Below are positions 45,782-54,573 of a stretch of 64,000 nucleotides of DNA, one piece after another; positions within the stretch are counted from its first letter, which is position 1; each line of letters opens with the position of its first letter. This DNA comes from Hymenobacter nivis. Lineage in GTDB: Bacteria > Bacteroidota > Bacteroidia > Cytophagales > Hymenobacteraceae. A program made the translations under genes and the position numbers. The notes under the pieces are model-generated. The model saw nothing but the letters and a program-made list of their open reading frames with translations, was not told the DNA's origin and searched no databases. The stretch is taken from positions 1,488,001 through 1,552,000 of the forward strand of contig NZ_CP029145.1 in assembly GCF_003149515.1 (NCBI RefSeq), read 5' to 3'.

Positions 45782-45814
45782 ATTAGAACAAAGAAAAAAA
45801 GTGAAAAGCCGGGA

Positions 45815-46492
45815 CTACTGAATTGTCACGTTCAAGCCTACGTCGAGGTCCGTCGAGCCGGGGGCGTAAGTGCCATCCTTGGTATTGGGCTGGTGGCGCA
45901 GCACCACGCGCAGGTAGCCAGTGCTGGCGGCCCCCGTTTTAAAACTGGTTTTCAGGCCCAGTGGTAGCGGTGGGCTGTTGGTGTCCACGTCGGTGGTCGT
46001 TACCGTCAGGTTGAGCGGCGTCGTGCTGGGGAGCGGCGTCGGAATGGGCGTAGGGTAAGTATCTGCACCGGTCGGAGCCGGAATCACGTAGGACTGGTTG
46101 GTCGGCAGCGGCTGGTAAAAGAAGTGGTGGTACGTAGTGCGCGACTCGCCGATTTCCTTGCCCACATCGAAAGTGGGGGTCTGGCTCTTGTCGAGCACGC
46201 CGAGCTGGCCGGTATAGGTAGCGTTAGCCTTCAGGGCGAGGTTGGCCTTGCTCACGTCGGGGGGCAGGGGCTGGCCTTTGTTGTCGAGCAGCTGCTCCCA
46301 CTGAGCCGTTACCACATCGGACGGGTTAGCGGTGTTGGTCAGCGTGAGGATGGTAGTAGTCAGGGCCTCGTTGGCGATGGTCGGGGCCACTACTTCTTCG
46401 CTTTTGCTGCACCCGGCCGCAACGGCCAGCAGCAGCGCAGCCGACAACAGGCGGGCCGCCGGCTTAAACAGGGGAATTGATTGGGTTTTCAT
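45815..46492 (-). CDS. Conserved lipoprotein of the zinc TonB locus
   Basis: 225 aa, lipobox VAAGC (LLLAVAAGCSKSE). The body (TTILTLTNTANPSDVVTAQW, TYTGQLGVLDKSQTPTFDVG, GYLRVVLRHQPNTKDGTYAP, STDLDVGLNVTIQ) is a beta-rich domain that I recall next to TonB receptors in other Bacteroidota. It includes YHHFFYQP and HQP His pairs. Probably a periplasmic or surface partner of the receptor; ligand unknown. Confidence 0.78.
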   Translation of the reverse strand: MKTQSIPLFKPAARLLSAALLLAVAAGCSKSEEVVAPTIANEALTTTILTLTNTANPSDVVTAQWEQLLDNKGQPLPPDVSKANLALKANATYTGQLGVLDKSQTPTFDVGKEIGESRTTYHHFFYQPLPTNQSYVIPAPTGADTYPTPIPTPLPSTTPLNLTVTTTDVDTNSPPLPLGLKTSFKTGAASTGYLRVVLRHQPNTKDGTYAPGSTDLDVGLNVTIQ

Positions 46493-46559
46493 GATTTTAA
46501 TAATGGGTGAATGGGTGAAGGGGTAATTGTGAAAAAAACTGGTTGGGCAGGGCCCATTT

Positions 46560-48929
46560 TTACTTAAAGCCGAAGGGCACGCGCAGGCGCAGCTGCACGT
46601 TGCGGCCCAGGTCGGCGGCGTAGTAGCGGAAGCGGTTGAGGTAATCGCGGTACTCGGCGTTGAGCAGGTTGGTGGCGCTCAGGCTCACCTCCACGGGCTG
46701 GCGGCCCAGATGCAGCGTAGTGCCGGCCGCTGCGCCCCACAGCACGTAGCCTGCGGGCGGCGAGGCATAGTCGCCATTCAGCGGGGCGCGGGTCTGGCGG
46801 GCCACTACCAGGTTATTTAGCTCCAGGTAGGGGCCGGTGGCGGGGCCCCCAAACGTATAGCGCAGGCTAGTTTGCAGCCGCTGGGGCGGGGCGTAGATGA
46901 GGTAGTCGTGGGCTGTCTGGTTATAGGCCCACAGCAGCGAGAGCGCCGCGCTGGCTGTTAGGGCCGGCACGGGCCGGTAGCTGGCGTGCGCGTCTAGGCC
47001 CCGGAAAATCGCGTTGGTCTGCACGTATTCGAATACCGGATAGGCCCCACGCACCGTGCGGATGTAGCGCAGCGCAGGCTGTAAAAAGACGTAATTCTGA
47101 ATGTAATTGACGTAGCCGCCCACCTCCGCTTCTACCCGGGGCCCAGCGTAGTTCAGGCTCACCGTGCCGTTGTAAGCCTGCTCGCGAGTGAGGTTGGGGT
47201 CGCCCTGCTCGTAGGTGGCCGCGCTCTGGTGCACGCCGGCCGCATACAGCTCATTCACGGTGGGGGGGCGCCAGGCCGTGCCCAAGTTAGCGTTCAGCGT
47301 CAAGCCGTTGCCCAGGTCCAGCACGCCGCCCAGCGTGCCCGTCACGGCCTGGTAAATGGTAGTAGGCGTTTCCACCTGCACCGTATTGTTGTTCAGGAAA
47401 AAGGCCCGCAGCCAGCGGTAGTCGTAGCGCAGGCCGGCTTCGAGCGTGAGCCGCTCGCCGGTATGCTTGCCCAGCGCGTACACCCCGGCTCCGTAGTTGC
47501 GAAAATTCGGAATTAGGAACTCGTACTGCCGCACGTTGGCCTGCGTCGAGCCGGCCGCGCCCACCGTGGCGCTCCAGGCCGGGGCTTTCGGGGTGGTCCA
47601 GGCCAGGTCCAGGGTGTGGGTAGTGAGGCTGAGGAACAGGTCGGGTACGTCGCCCAACGCGGGGTTGTAGGGAATCTGGTCGCCATACTCCGAACGGGCA
47701 TCGGTCTGGCGGGCAAACGTGGCTTCCAGCCGGCCGGCGCGGGCGAGGTCGGCGCGGGCCTGCACCTTCAGCAGCTCGTGCACCACGGCCTGGTAGGGCC
47801 GGCCCACGGCGTACGAAAAGGCATCGGGCGTCAGGGGCCGGTCGCGGGCAATGGCGGCCGTCAGGTCGGTAATCGAGCCGTTTTCCGCCCCCGAAAAAAT
47901 ACCCAGCTTGGTATCGAATCGGCTAAAAAACACCTCCCCGCCCACCCGGCCACGGTGGTAGCCCAGTGCCGCCGAAAAGTTCTGCTCGCGCAGGCCCGTG
48001 TTGTTGAGGTAATAGTGCGCCGTTTGGGCGTTGCCGGCCCCGCGCAACGTGCCTTGCAGCCGGGCGCTGAGGCCCCGAAACGCGCTGGTGCTATCAGTCA
48101 CGGCCGTTTGCACGAAGCCCGAAGCGGCCCCGCCCCGCCCATTGCTCAGGCCCACCAAGTTCAGCTCGCCGCTTACGCCGGCCGTGTCGGGCAGGGCGGC
48201 GGGCTCCACCAGCACCACGCCGCCGATGGCATCGGCCCCGTAGCGGATGCTGGCCGCGCCCTTGATCACGCTCAGGCGGGTGGCGGTGAACGGGTCGATT
48301 TCCGGGGCGTGGTCGTTGGCCCACTGCTGCCCTTCCTGCCGTACGCCGTTGTTGAGGATCAGCACCCGGTTGCCGTACAGCCCGTGGATGACGGGCTTGG
48401 AAATCGTGGGGCCCGTCTGGATGCTGTACACTCCGGTGATGCCTTTCAGCGACTCGCCCAAACTCAAGCCCCGGGTCTCGGCCAGGGCCCGGCCGCTCAG
48501 CGTTTCCTGGCTTTGGCTGACGAGCGGCCGGGTTTCCTTTTCGCCCAGCACGCGCACTTCCTTCAACTGCTGGGCGTCGGCTTTCAGACTGATGTCGCGG
48601 TTGAGGGAGCCCTTTAGCGTCAGCGCAATCACTACTTCGCCGTAGCCCACGAAGGATGCCCGCAGGTGGTAGGCCCCGGCGCACAGGCCATGGAAATGGT
48701 AGTGGCCGTCAGGGTCGGCGGCTTCGCCGCCAGCTAGCTCGTCGAGGCGCAGCACGGCTCCCGGCAGGGCCTCGCCGGTGCGCTGGTCGGTGATACGGCC
48801 GGCCAGCGATAGTGCACAGGGCGCGGCGGTCGGGGCGGTTTGCGCTCGGCCGGGCAGGGCCAACAAGCCCATCAGTGCCACGCCCAGCCACGCCGCGACG
48901 CGGCCCGGCGGGCAGGAAACAATTTCCAT
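46560..48929 (-). CDS. ZnuD-like TonB-dependent receptor
   Basis: 789 aa from the ATG at 48929. Signal peptide (ALMGLLALPGRAQ), carboxypeptidase-regulatory-like module (about 40-120), plug with GPTISKPVIHGLYGNRVLIL, NGVRQEGQQWANDHAPEIDP and KGAASIRYGADAIGG, then barrel ending VQLRLRVPFGFK. The plug sequence (LNNGxRQExQQW..DHxPEID) is that of zinc receptors related to ZnuD, and Zur and CobW genes follow nearby. Expected to import zinc or a zinc complex under zinc starvation. Confidence 0.9.
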   Translation of the reverse strand: MEIVSCPPGRVAAWLGVALMGLLALPGRAQTAPTAAPCALSLAGRITDQRTGEALPGAVLRLDELAGGEAADPDGHYHFHGLCAGAYHLRASFVGYGEVVIALTLKGSLNRDISLKADAQQLKEVRVLGEKETRPLVSQSQETLSGRALAETRGLSLGESLKGITGVYSIQTGPTISKPVIHGLYGNRVLILNNGVRQEGQQWANDHAPEIDPFTATRLSVIKGAASIRYGADAIGGVVLVEPAALPDTAGVSGELNLVGLSNGRGGAASGFVQTAVTDSTSAFRGLSARLQGTLRGAGNAQTAHYYLNNTGLREQNFSAALGYHRGRVGGEVFFSRFDTKLGIFSGAENGSITDLTAAIARDRPLTPDAFSYAVGRPYQAVVHELLKVQARADLARAGRLEATFARQTDARSEYGDQIPYNPALGDVPDLFLSLTTHTLDLAWTTPKAPAWSATVGAAGSTQANVRQYEFLIPNFRNYGAGVYALGKHTGERLTLEAGLRYDYRWLRAFFLNNNTVQVETPTTIYQAVTGTLGGVLDLGNGLTLNANLGTAWRPPTVNELYAAGVHQSAATYEQGDPNLTREQAYNGTVSLNYAGPRVEAEVGGYVNYIQNYVFLQPALRYIRTVRGAYPVFEYVQTNAIFRGLDAHASYRPVPALTASAALSLLWAYNQTAHDYLIYAPPQRLQTSLRYTFGGPATGPYLELNNLVVARQTRAPLNGDYASPPAGYVLWGAAAGTTLHLGRQPVEVSLSATNLLNAEYRDYLNRFRYYAADLGRNVQLRLRVPFGFK

Positions 48930-49041
48930 CAATCAGGTACCGAATGCCGCGCCAGCGCGGCGTAAGCATGAGCCTACCCTTTGACCGCGGCGCAGTCGGG
49001 GCAGGGCCTCGTGCAACTCTCTTAAGAAGCCGGGGAGCCGC

Positions 49042-49386
49042 TTAGGCGGCCGGGGGCCCGCGCAATTGTGCGGTCTGGCGGGCAATCCAGGGCGCGGTGG
49101 CCACAGTGGGCACGGGCGCGGTGGCAAAGCACGGACGCACGGCCGGCACAGGCATCACCATCGGCACGCTGGCCAGAAACGGCACGTCGTAGAGGTGTTC
49201 GACCTGGCAGTGCTGGTGCTGGCCGCTCAGCAGCGCATGGTGCTGGTGCCGAAAGGCGGCGGTCTGTGCCGGCTCGTCGGCGGTGTGGGCGTGCGCGTGC
49301 AAGGCTAATACCCACGATTCCGGCAGCAGCGTCCGCGTAAGGCAGAGCAGCAACAGTAGGGCGATATGGGAACGCAGGGCGGACAC
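49042..49386 (-). CDS. Small His-rich exported protein
   Basis: About 114 aa from the GTG at 49386 (a TTG at 49425 would add 13 residues). Signal-like helix SHIALLLLLCLTRTLLP, then HAHAHTADEP, RHQHHALLSGQHQHCQVEHL. The His clusters plus one Cys strongly suggest Zn or other metal binding. The second half (YDVPFLASVPMVMPVPAV ... QLRGPPAA) is Pro-rich. It precedes the ZnuD-like receptor by 112 bp and has a candidate Zur site upstream. Family not named. Confidence 0.72.
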   Translation of the reverse strand: MSALRSHIALLLLLCLTRTLLPESWVLALHAHAHTADEPAQTAAFRHQHHALLSGQHQHCQVEHLYDVPFLASVPMVMPVPAVRPCFATAPVPTVATAPWIARQTAQLRGPPAA

Positions 49387-49421
49387 GGAGCAAAGATGGG
49401 GCAAACGGGGCGAATAGTAAC

Positions 49422-49434
49422 GCAACGTGGTGGC
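49422..49434. promoter_or_regulatory. Candidate Zur site, one mismatch
   Basis: GCAACGTGGTGGC matches GCAAC-N3-GTTGC at all but one position and lies 36 bp upstream of the His-rich gene. Confidence 0.4.
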
Positions 49435-49500
49435 AAAACGGCTGTCGGGCCACTGCGGGCGTGTAGCGTAATTTGAGCAGAAAGGTTACCCGTTCCGCAT

Positions 49501-50447
49501 TTATGGCTTCACTCGCTGAGGCATCAGATCGGGCAGTGGGGCGCGGTCACGCACGTAGCGGTCGAGCCAGTCGAAGAGCAGGTAGTCGCGGAGCGGGTCG
49601 CCGCGCAGGCCGTGGGTGCCACTTTCCATCAGCACAAAGCGGGCGAGGCACTTAAGGGCGTAGAGTTTTTGCGCCAGTGCTAGGGCAGCATCCGTCCGCC
49701 AGTCGGCACCGCCCTGCATAATGAGCAGCGGCGTCGTTTTGCAAATCTTTTCGGGCCAGTAGAACGGGCTACTTAGGGCCAGCTGCCGCTGCTTGTCGCG
49801 CCGGTAGTTAGGGATGAGGCAGGTGTAGATTCCCTACTTAAACCCTTCGCCGTCGGGGCGTTGCAGCGCGGCAAGCGCGCCCAGGACCCCACTGTTGACG
49901 ATGGCCGCGCGGATGTACCGCTCGGAGCGCAGCAACTGCAAGGCATTCAGGCCGCCCCAACTAATGCCGTAGAGGCCGAGGCGGCTGGTGTCGGCCTTAG
50001 GTAACTGAGCCAAGGCCGGAATGCAGCTGATGACGTCGAGGGTATCGGCCCCGCCGAATTCGTCTTTGCCCTCGCTACCGGGCGTGCCGCGCAGCTGGGA
50101 GGCGATGAGAACGTAGCCGTGCTGGGCAATGCCGGCCAGCACTGTGGTAGGGTAGCTTCAACTGGCGGAACTGTTCGTAGCCGCCGCGGCAGAAGATGAC
50201 GCAGGGATACTTACCCGGCTTTTGAGCTGCATCACGCAGCCCTGGATTTTGAGCCCCCCGCTCAGGTAGGTGATGGCCAGGGTTTCGATTTACTCGAACA
50301 CCTGTCGGATGCGCGGCGCGGCGCGGATGCGCTGGGTTTGCAGGCTGTCGGAACAGCGCACGGGGCCTGGCACAGGATTTCGCCGTTTTGGGCCCCGGCG
50401 GCGTAGGCCAGTAGCCCGGCGAGGAAGAGCAGGAATAGCTTTCGCAT
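49501..50447 (-). pseudogene. S9-like alpha/beta-hydrolase (prolyl oligopeptidase family), broken
   Basis: Starts MRKLFLLFLAGLLAYAAGAQ (signal peptide), then loses frame. The middle reads YVLIASQLRGTPGSEGKDEF and SRLGLYGISWGGLNALQLL with the Ser nucleophile in GISWG. An in-frame TAG at 49834-49836 follows GEGFK; the same frame then has PLLIMQGGADWRTDAALALA (Asp) and VLMESGTHGLRGDPLRDYLL (His). So the triad is all present but split by a nonsense codon and at least one frameshift near 50150-50260. Confidence 0.87.
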
Positions 50448-50507
50448 GCAGAAAAGCGGGTTGGTTGGATGGCCGAGCTCCAATTGCCGGATGGGGGGCG
50501 GAGGCAG

Positions 50508-50942
50508 TCAGGCCCGGGCTGCCGGCTGCGCGGGGCACTGCCTGGCTGTGCAACGCCGGCAGTGCCGCAGGTTCAGCAAGTGCGTGGCGATGAGGCCGGC
50601 CGACGCGGCGTACTGCGCGGCTTCGATCCCCGGCCAGCGCCCCTTGAGCAGCACGGCCGCCCCAAATAGCCCAAGAAAGCTCTACAACGCCCCGCGCAGG
50701 CCCGACGACGACGTGCGCCGGGTGGCCAGGCCCACCAGTAGCACGCTCAGCAACAGAAAAGCCACGTCCCAGCCTTTGGACAGGGCCGCGCCCGTGCCCG
50801 CGAAAAGCACCAGCAGCAGCGGCCCGGCGGCGCAGTGCACCAGGCACAGGCCGGCGTTGAGCACCCCACCGTAGTCGGCGGCCTGGCGCAGCCACGAGCT
50901 TTTGGGTACCAATAGTAAAAATTCAGACGTTTCAGGGGCCAT
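50508..50942 (-). pseudogene. MerC-domain membrane protein with one in-frame amber stop
   Basis: From the ATG at 50942: YGGVLNAGLCLVHCAAGPLL is the MerC metal-binding helix, then VAFLLLSVLLVGLATRR. TAG at 50682-50684 follows GLRGAL; the frame then continues SFLGLFGAAVLLKGRWPGIE and HLLNLRHCRRCTARQC to a TGA at 50508. Read through, it is 144 codons, the usual size. MerC proteins are 4-helix metal transporters, and in Bacteroidota they often stand next to Zur. Confidence 0.85.
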
Positions 50943-51004
50943 ACAGCGATAATAAAAACTGGGGAAATGACGTGCGAAAGAGTAGCGCGGGGGCCCGGTA
51001 GGCC

Positions 51005-51451
51005 TCAGCCAGCCAGCCGGCAGAGCTGGCAAGTGCCCACGAGCAGGTAGTCGCGCCGCTCGGCCCAAAAGCCGTCAGGCAGCTGCACCGCCGGAATGGG
51101 TACCTGGTTGAGGCAGTAGGTGCGGCGGCACACCCCACACTTGAAGTGCACGTGGTTGTCGAAATGCGCCCTGGCGGTGCATTCGATAGAGCAAGCCGCG
51201 TAGCGCAACCCGTCGGCATCGTCGGGCACGCGATGGACCAGGCCGTGTTCTTCGAAGCTTTTAAGGGTACGGTACAGGGTCACGCGGTCGATGCCGCCGC
51301 TGATTTCCCGTTCCACCTCGGCCCCGGTGAGGGCGTAGCCCCGGCCCGAAAGCAGGGCCAGCACGGCCCGGCGCGCAGGTGTTTCGCGTAACCCGTGGCG
51401 GACAAGGGTGTGGGCCAGGCGGTCGGGAAGAACGGGTGGGGCGGGTAGCAT
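51005..51451 (-). CDS. Fur-family regulator, probably Zur
   Basis: 148 aa. N-terminal winged helix (LRETPARRAVLALLSGRGYA, DRVTLYRTLKSFEEHGLVHR) and a dimerisation domain with HFDNHVHFKCGVCRRTYCL and GTCQLCRLAG, giving the two CxxC pairs of the structural zinc site. Its place between MerC, CobW and the ZnuD-like receptor favours zinc rather than iron sensing. The upstream CobW stop lies 94 bp away in the same direction. Confidence 0.88.
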   Translation of the reverse strand: MLPAPPVLPDRLAHTLVRHGLRETPARRAVLALLSGRGYALTGAEVEREISGGIDRVTLYRTLKSFEEHGLVHRVPDDADGLRYAACSIECTARAHFDNHVHFKCGVCRRTYCLNQVPIPAVQLPDGFWAERRDYLLVGTCQLCRLAG

Positions 51452-51544
51452 ATCGGAAGGGTTGAGCGGGACCGGCCGGCTCCATTGCAGGCCGGTGGGG
51501 GTAATACCTGCGGTTTCGCGCCGGCCCGTAGCTGGGGGGCATTG

Positions 51545-52768
51545 CTACTCAAACACCGGCCAGGGGTCCTGGAACGAACCGCCGCGCTGCCAGTGGTGGA
51601 TTTCTGCTTCGGTGCAGAGGCAGGCTTCCAGCTCCTGGCGCACCCGCGCCTCGGGGACGTCCTGGCCGATGAACACCAGCTCGTTCTGGCGGTCCTGAAA
51701 CCGCTTGTCCCAGCGGGCCATGATAATGTCGCGGTTTTCGTGGAAAGTGGGGTTCAGCTCGGGCCGCTCGATGCTGGCCCACCATGCGCCCGCACTTTCG
51801 GTGCGCAGCGAGCCGCCGGCCTGGCCCCAGTTCAGGGCATCGCTGGGCCGGGAGGCCAGCCAGAACAGGCCCTTGCTGCGGATGACTTCGCCCGGCCAGC
51901 CGTCGGTGATCTAGTCCCAGAACCGCTGCGGGTGAAAGGGCCGACTGTCGCGGAAGACGAAGCTGCCGATACCGTATTCTTCGGTTTCGGGCGTGTGGTG
52001 AGCTTTTTTCAATTCTTCCTGCCAGCCCCTGCCCTGCTCGGCTTCTTCAAAGTTGAAGAGGCCGGTGTGGAGGATGTTCGCTAAATCGACCTTGCCAAAC
52101 AGGGCTGGTACGATACGGGCGTTGGGGTTGAGCTGCTGCAAAATGGCCCGCAGCTCGCCCAGGTGGTGCTCGCTCATGAGGTCGGCCTTGTTAAGCACGA
52201 TGACGTTGGCGAACTCCACCTGCTCGGTGAGCAGGTTTACAATAGTGCGTACATCCTGCGGGTCAGCTTCGTTGAGCTGCCGGTCGGGCAGGTGGTCCAG
52301 GCTGCCAAAATCCTTGGCGAAGTTAAATGCATCGACCACGGTCACCAGCGTGTCGAGGCGGGAAAAGCGGCTCAGGTCCACGGCCCCGTCTTCGCTCACG
52401 AACGAGAAGGTCTGGGCCACGGGCAGCGGCTCGGAGATGCCGGTGCTTTCGATAAGCAGGTAGTCGAAGCGGTTTTCGCGGGCCAGCTTTTCCACTTCCA
52501 GCATCAAGTCTTCGCGCAGTGTGCAGCAAATGCAGCCGTTGCTCATCTCCACCAGCTTTTCCTCGGTGCGCGAAAGGCCGCCCTCGCGGGCCACCAAGTT
52601 GGCATCGACGTTCACCTCACTCATGTCGTTGACGATGACGGCCACTTTCAGCCCCTCGCGGTTGTGCAGCACGTGGTTGAGCAAAGTGGTTTTGCCGGCC
52701 CCGAGAAAACCGCTGAGCACGGTAACAGGGAGTTTTTTCCAGGCAGGAACGGACAGTATAGGGGTCAT
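51545..52768 (-). pseudogene. CobW/COG0523 GTPase with one in-frame amber stop
   Basis: From the ATG at 52768: P-loop [16 protein letters not shown], metal motif [13 protein letters not shown] (CxCC), [27 protein letters not shown] at 51911-51913 follows [10 protein letters not shown]; the same frame goes on ITDGWPGEVIRSKGLFWLAS, DIIMARWDKRFQDRQNELVF and ends VFE-TAG at 51545, the normal C-terminal domain. Read through, 407 codons. COG0523 GTPases act as zinc metallochaperones under zinc starvation. The truncated protein keeps the GTPase domain and may still work in part. Confidence 0.88.
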
Positions 52769-52811
52769 AAAAAAGCGGGTAGAAGACAGTGGCACTGGGG
52801 CCACTGGTTAT

Positions 52812-52871
52812 CAAAGGTAAGGCCCTGCTGCCTTTAACGCAACTTTGTTGCATTAAAGGCAGCAGGGCCTT
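52812..52871 (-). promoter_or_regulatory. cobW promoter with candidate Zur operator in a hairpin
   Basis: On the minus strand TTG at the operator edge and TACCTTTG (52812-52819) are 20 nt apart, a Bacteroidota promoter. GCAAC-TTT-GTTGC (52839-52851) overlaps the -33 element and is flanked by perfect 18-bp arms (52819-52836 and 52854-52871). Confidence 0.6.
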
Positions 52872-53036
52872 GTCGCTTTCCCAATCCGGTTGGGCCCTGG
52901 AAGAAAAGCTGTGGGCTTTTGCGAATCAGGAATGCGGCCACGGGTCCAAAGAAATGGCCCCGCGCCGCCAGTGGCTAATTTCCAGGGCAGTGCACAGGCA
53001 GCTTGCCAGGTCAGCCCGCAGCCGCGCCATGAACTG

Positions 53037-53180
53037 ATGGCCCAGCGGTCAGGCGCGTCGCTGATAAACGCGCTGTCGTGGTCGACCTGAATGCGCACGG
53101 GCACGAGACCCAACTCCTGCCGCAAACGAGTCATCACGGCGACGACATCCTCCCCTTTGAGCGACTGCCCGGCCTGAACA
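53037..53180 (-). pseudogene. Transposase fragment (rve/IS3-like)
   Basis: Reads QAGQSLKGEDVVAVMTRLRQ, ELGLVPVRIQVDHDSAFIS and SDAPDRWAI, the region around the second Asp of an rve-type transposase. Neither end is present. The stretch 52872-53036 shows no gene. Confidence 0.6.
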
Positions 53181-53286
53181 AATCACCACGGTTTAGATCA
53201 CCGCCTGAACTTTAAGTTGTTTACTTTTTCACGCAAGCGGCTGTAAAAAAGAGGGTTAATTAAGTCATTTAGGGGTTCGTTTGGGC

Positions 53287-53350
53287 TCCGTCCAGACCGC
53301 ATCGTTTAATGAAAAGGCCCTGTAAGTATCTCACTTATAGGGCCTTTTTA
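53287..53350 (+). repeat. Second copy of tRNA-Asp 3' end plus terminator
   Basis: CTCCGTCCAGACCGCA followed by CGTTTAATGAAAAGGCCCTG and the TAAGTATCTCACTTA hairpin repeat 11219-11283 with one 1-nt gap and about two to three substitutions. A GGGGTTCG just before may be the decayed T-arm. No other part of a tRNA remains. Confidence 0.88.
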
Positions 53351-53465
53351 TTTGTTCCTAGTCGAAAAGGGTGGCAGTCTGGTTACGCGGCCAGGTACTT
53401 GACCACTATACTGGGGAGCCTCTTCGCGGCCCCGCTGGCTTTGAGCCGGCGCACCTCCTGATCAA

Positions 53466-53800
53466 TTATTTTTTGGCCTTTGGTAGGGGCCCCAGCTTCA
53501 TTCCAGCCGCCCGCTTCTTATCGGGGGCAGTCTTGGTGTTCACCCGGCTCGTGATCAGGTACTGAGCGGCAATGGTGACCCGCGTAGACACGATGACGTC
53601 GCCGAAGAGTCCCGGCGAGGCGAGGCAGGGCTCAATGAAGGATTTGTACGCCGCGCTGTGGCTGGTCAGTTCCTATAAATACTTGAGCGTGGCCAGGGCC
53701 CCTCGTGGCCGAAGCGGTGAGGCCACCAGCATATGCCCTGGCCGAACTTCTTCCAGCAGGCCGCCAGCAGCAACTGCGTAAGCCCTATGATAGTCAATCG
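53466..53800 (-). pseudogene. Decayed gene fragment, unknown family
   Basis: An otherwise orderly minus-strand frame reads DYHRAYAVAAGGLLEEVRPG, HMLVASPLRPRGALATLKYL, then TAG (53673-53675), then ELTSHSAAYKSFIEPCLASP, GLFGDVIVSTRVTIAAQYLI and NTKTAPDKKRAAGMKLGPLP ending KAKK-TAA. The composition and regular helix pattern look like a real protein C-terminus. Family unknown, and its upstream part is absent. Confidence 0.5.
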
Positions 53801-53854
53801 GTCGGCTGGCTGAAAAAGCCGGCGAACCGGGCCGTACCCGGACCTGAAAACTGC
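53800..53854. repeat. 55-bp repeat, copy A (inverse of 63436-63490)
   Basis: Contains a GGCTGGCTGAAAAAGCCGGC hairpin followed by GGGCCGTACCCGGACCTGAA. It is 52/55 identical to the reverse complement of copy B. Confidence 0.9.
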
Positions 53855-53898
53855 TATAACTTCATCTGCCCTTACTAGCTTACGAAGACCTTTGCCGG

Positions 53899-54573
53899 AT
53901 GAAAATCTTGCTGGTCGAAGACGAAGCGAGCCTGGCCTCGTTTATCCGCAAAGGAATTGAGAGCGAGGGCTACGACATCAAGGTAGCCTTTGACGGGCTG
54001 ATTGGCCGGCGCTTGTTCGACCAGCAGCCGTTCGATGTAGTCATCCTGGACGTGAACCTGCCCGGCCTGAACGGCTTCGAGCTGTGCCGCTACATCAAGC
54101 AGCACTCGCCACGCCAAGCGGTGCTGCTGCTCACAGCCCTGGACGGCCTGCAGGACAAGGAGGATGGCTTCGGGGCCGGGGCCGACGACTATCTTACCAA
54201 GCCCTTCGAGTTTCGGGAGCTGCTGCTGCGCATCCGGGCGCTGGCCCGGCGCAGTACGGCCTACAGCGGCCTGCACGCCGTGCTGAGGGTGGCCGACCTG
54301 GAAATGGATACGACGACCCGCACCGTGACCCGCGCCGGCCAGCGCATCGAGCTCACCAGCCGCGAGTATTCGCTGCTCGAGTACCTGCTCACCAATAAGG
54401 GCCGCACCGTCAGCCGCATCGACATTGCCGAAAAGGTCTGGGACTTGCACTTCGATACCAACACCAACGTCATCGACGTGTACATGAATTTTCTGCGTAA
54501 GAAGATGGACAAAGGCTTTAGTCAGAAGCTTTTGCACACGGTCGTAGGGGCGGGCTACTTGCTGCAAGGCTAA
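53899..54573 (+). CDS. OmpR-family response regulator of the efflux locus
   Basis: 224 aa. Receiver domain with acidic pocket VEDEAS, phosphoacceptor Asp51 in VVILDVNLPG, Thr in LLLTALDG and Lys in YLTKPFEF; C-terminal winged helix (ELTSREYSLLEYLLTNKGRT, NVIDVYMNFLRKKMDKG). Its stop TAA is also the target duplication of a MITE that separates it from the kinase gene. Likely target: the efflux genes downstream, through the TTAAT repeats at 56174. Confidence 0.95.
   Translation: MKILLVEDEASLASFIRKGIESEGYDIKVAFDGLIGRRLFDQQPFDVVILDVNLPGLNGFELCRYIKQHSPRQAVLLLTALDGLQDKEDGFGAGADDYLTKPFEFRELLLRIRALARRSTAYSGLHAVLRVADLEMDTTTRTVTRAGQRIELTSREYSLLEYLLTNKGRTVSRIDIAEKVWDLHFDTNTNVIDVYMNFLRKKMDKGFSQKLLHTVVGAGYLLQG

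Noticed and set aside
49501..53800. Recoding of TAG as a sense codon
   Set aside because: Intact genes such as pckA, the S1/P1 nuclease and rsmE end in TAG, and broken genes elsewhere in the window have TAA, TGA and frameshifts too, so mutation is the simpler reading.
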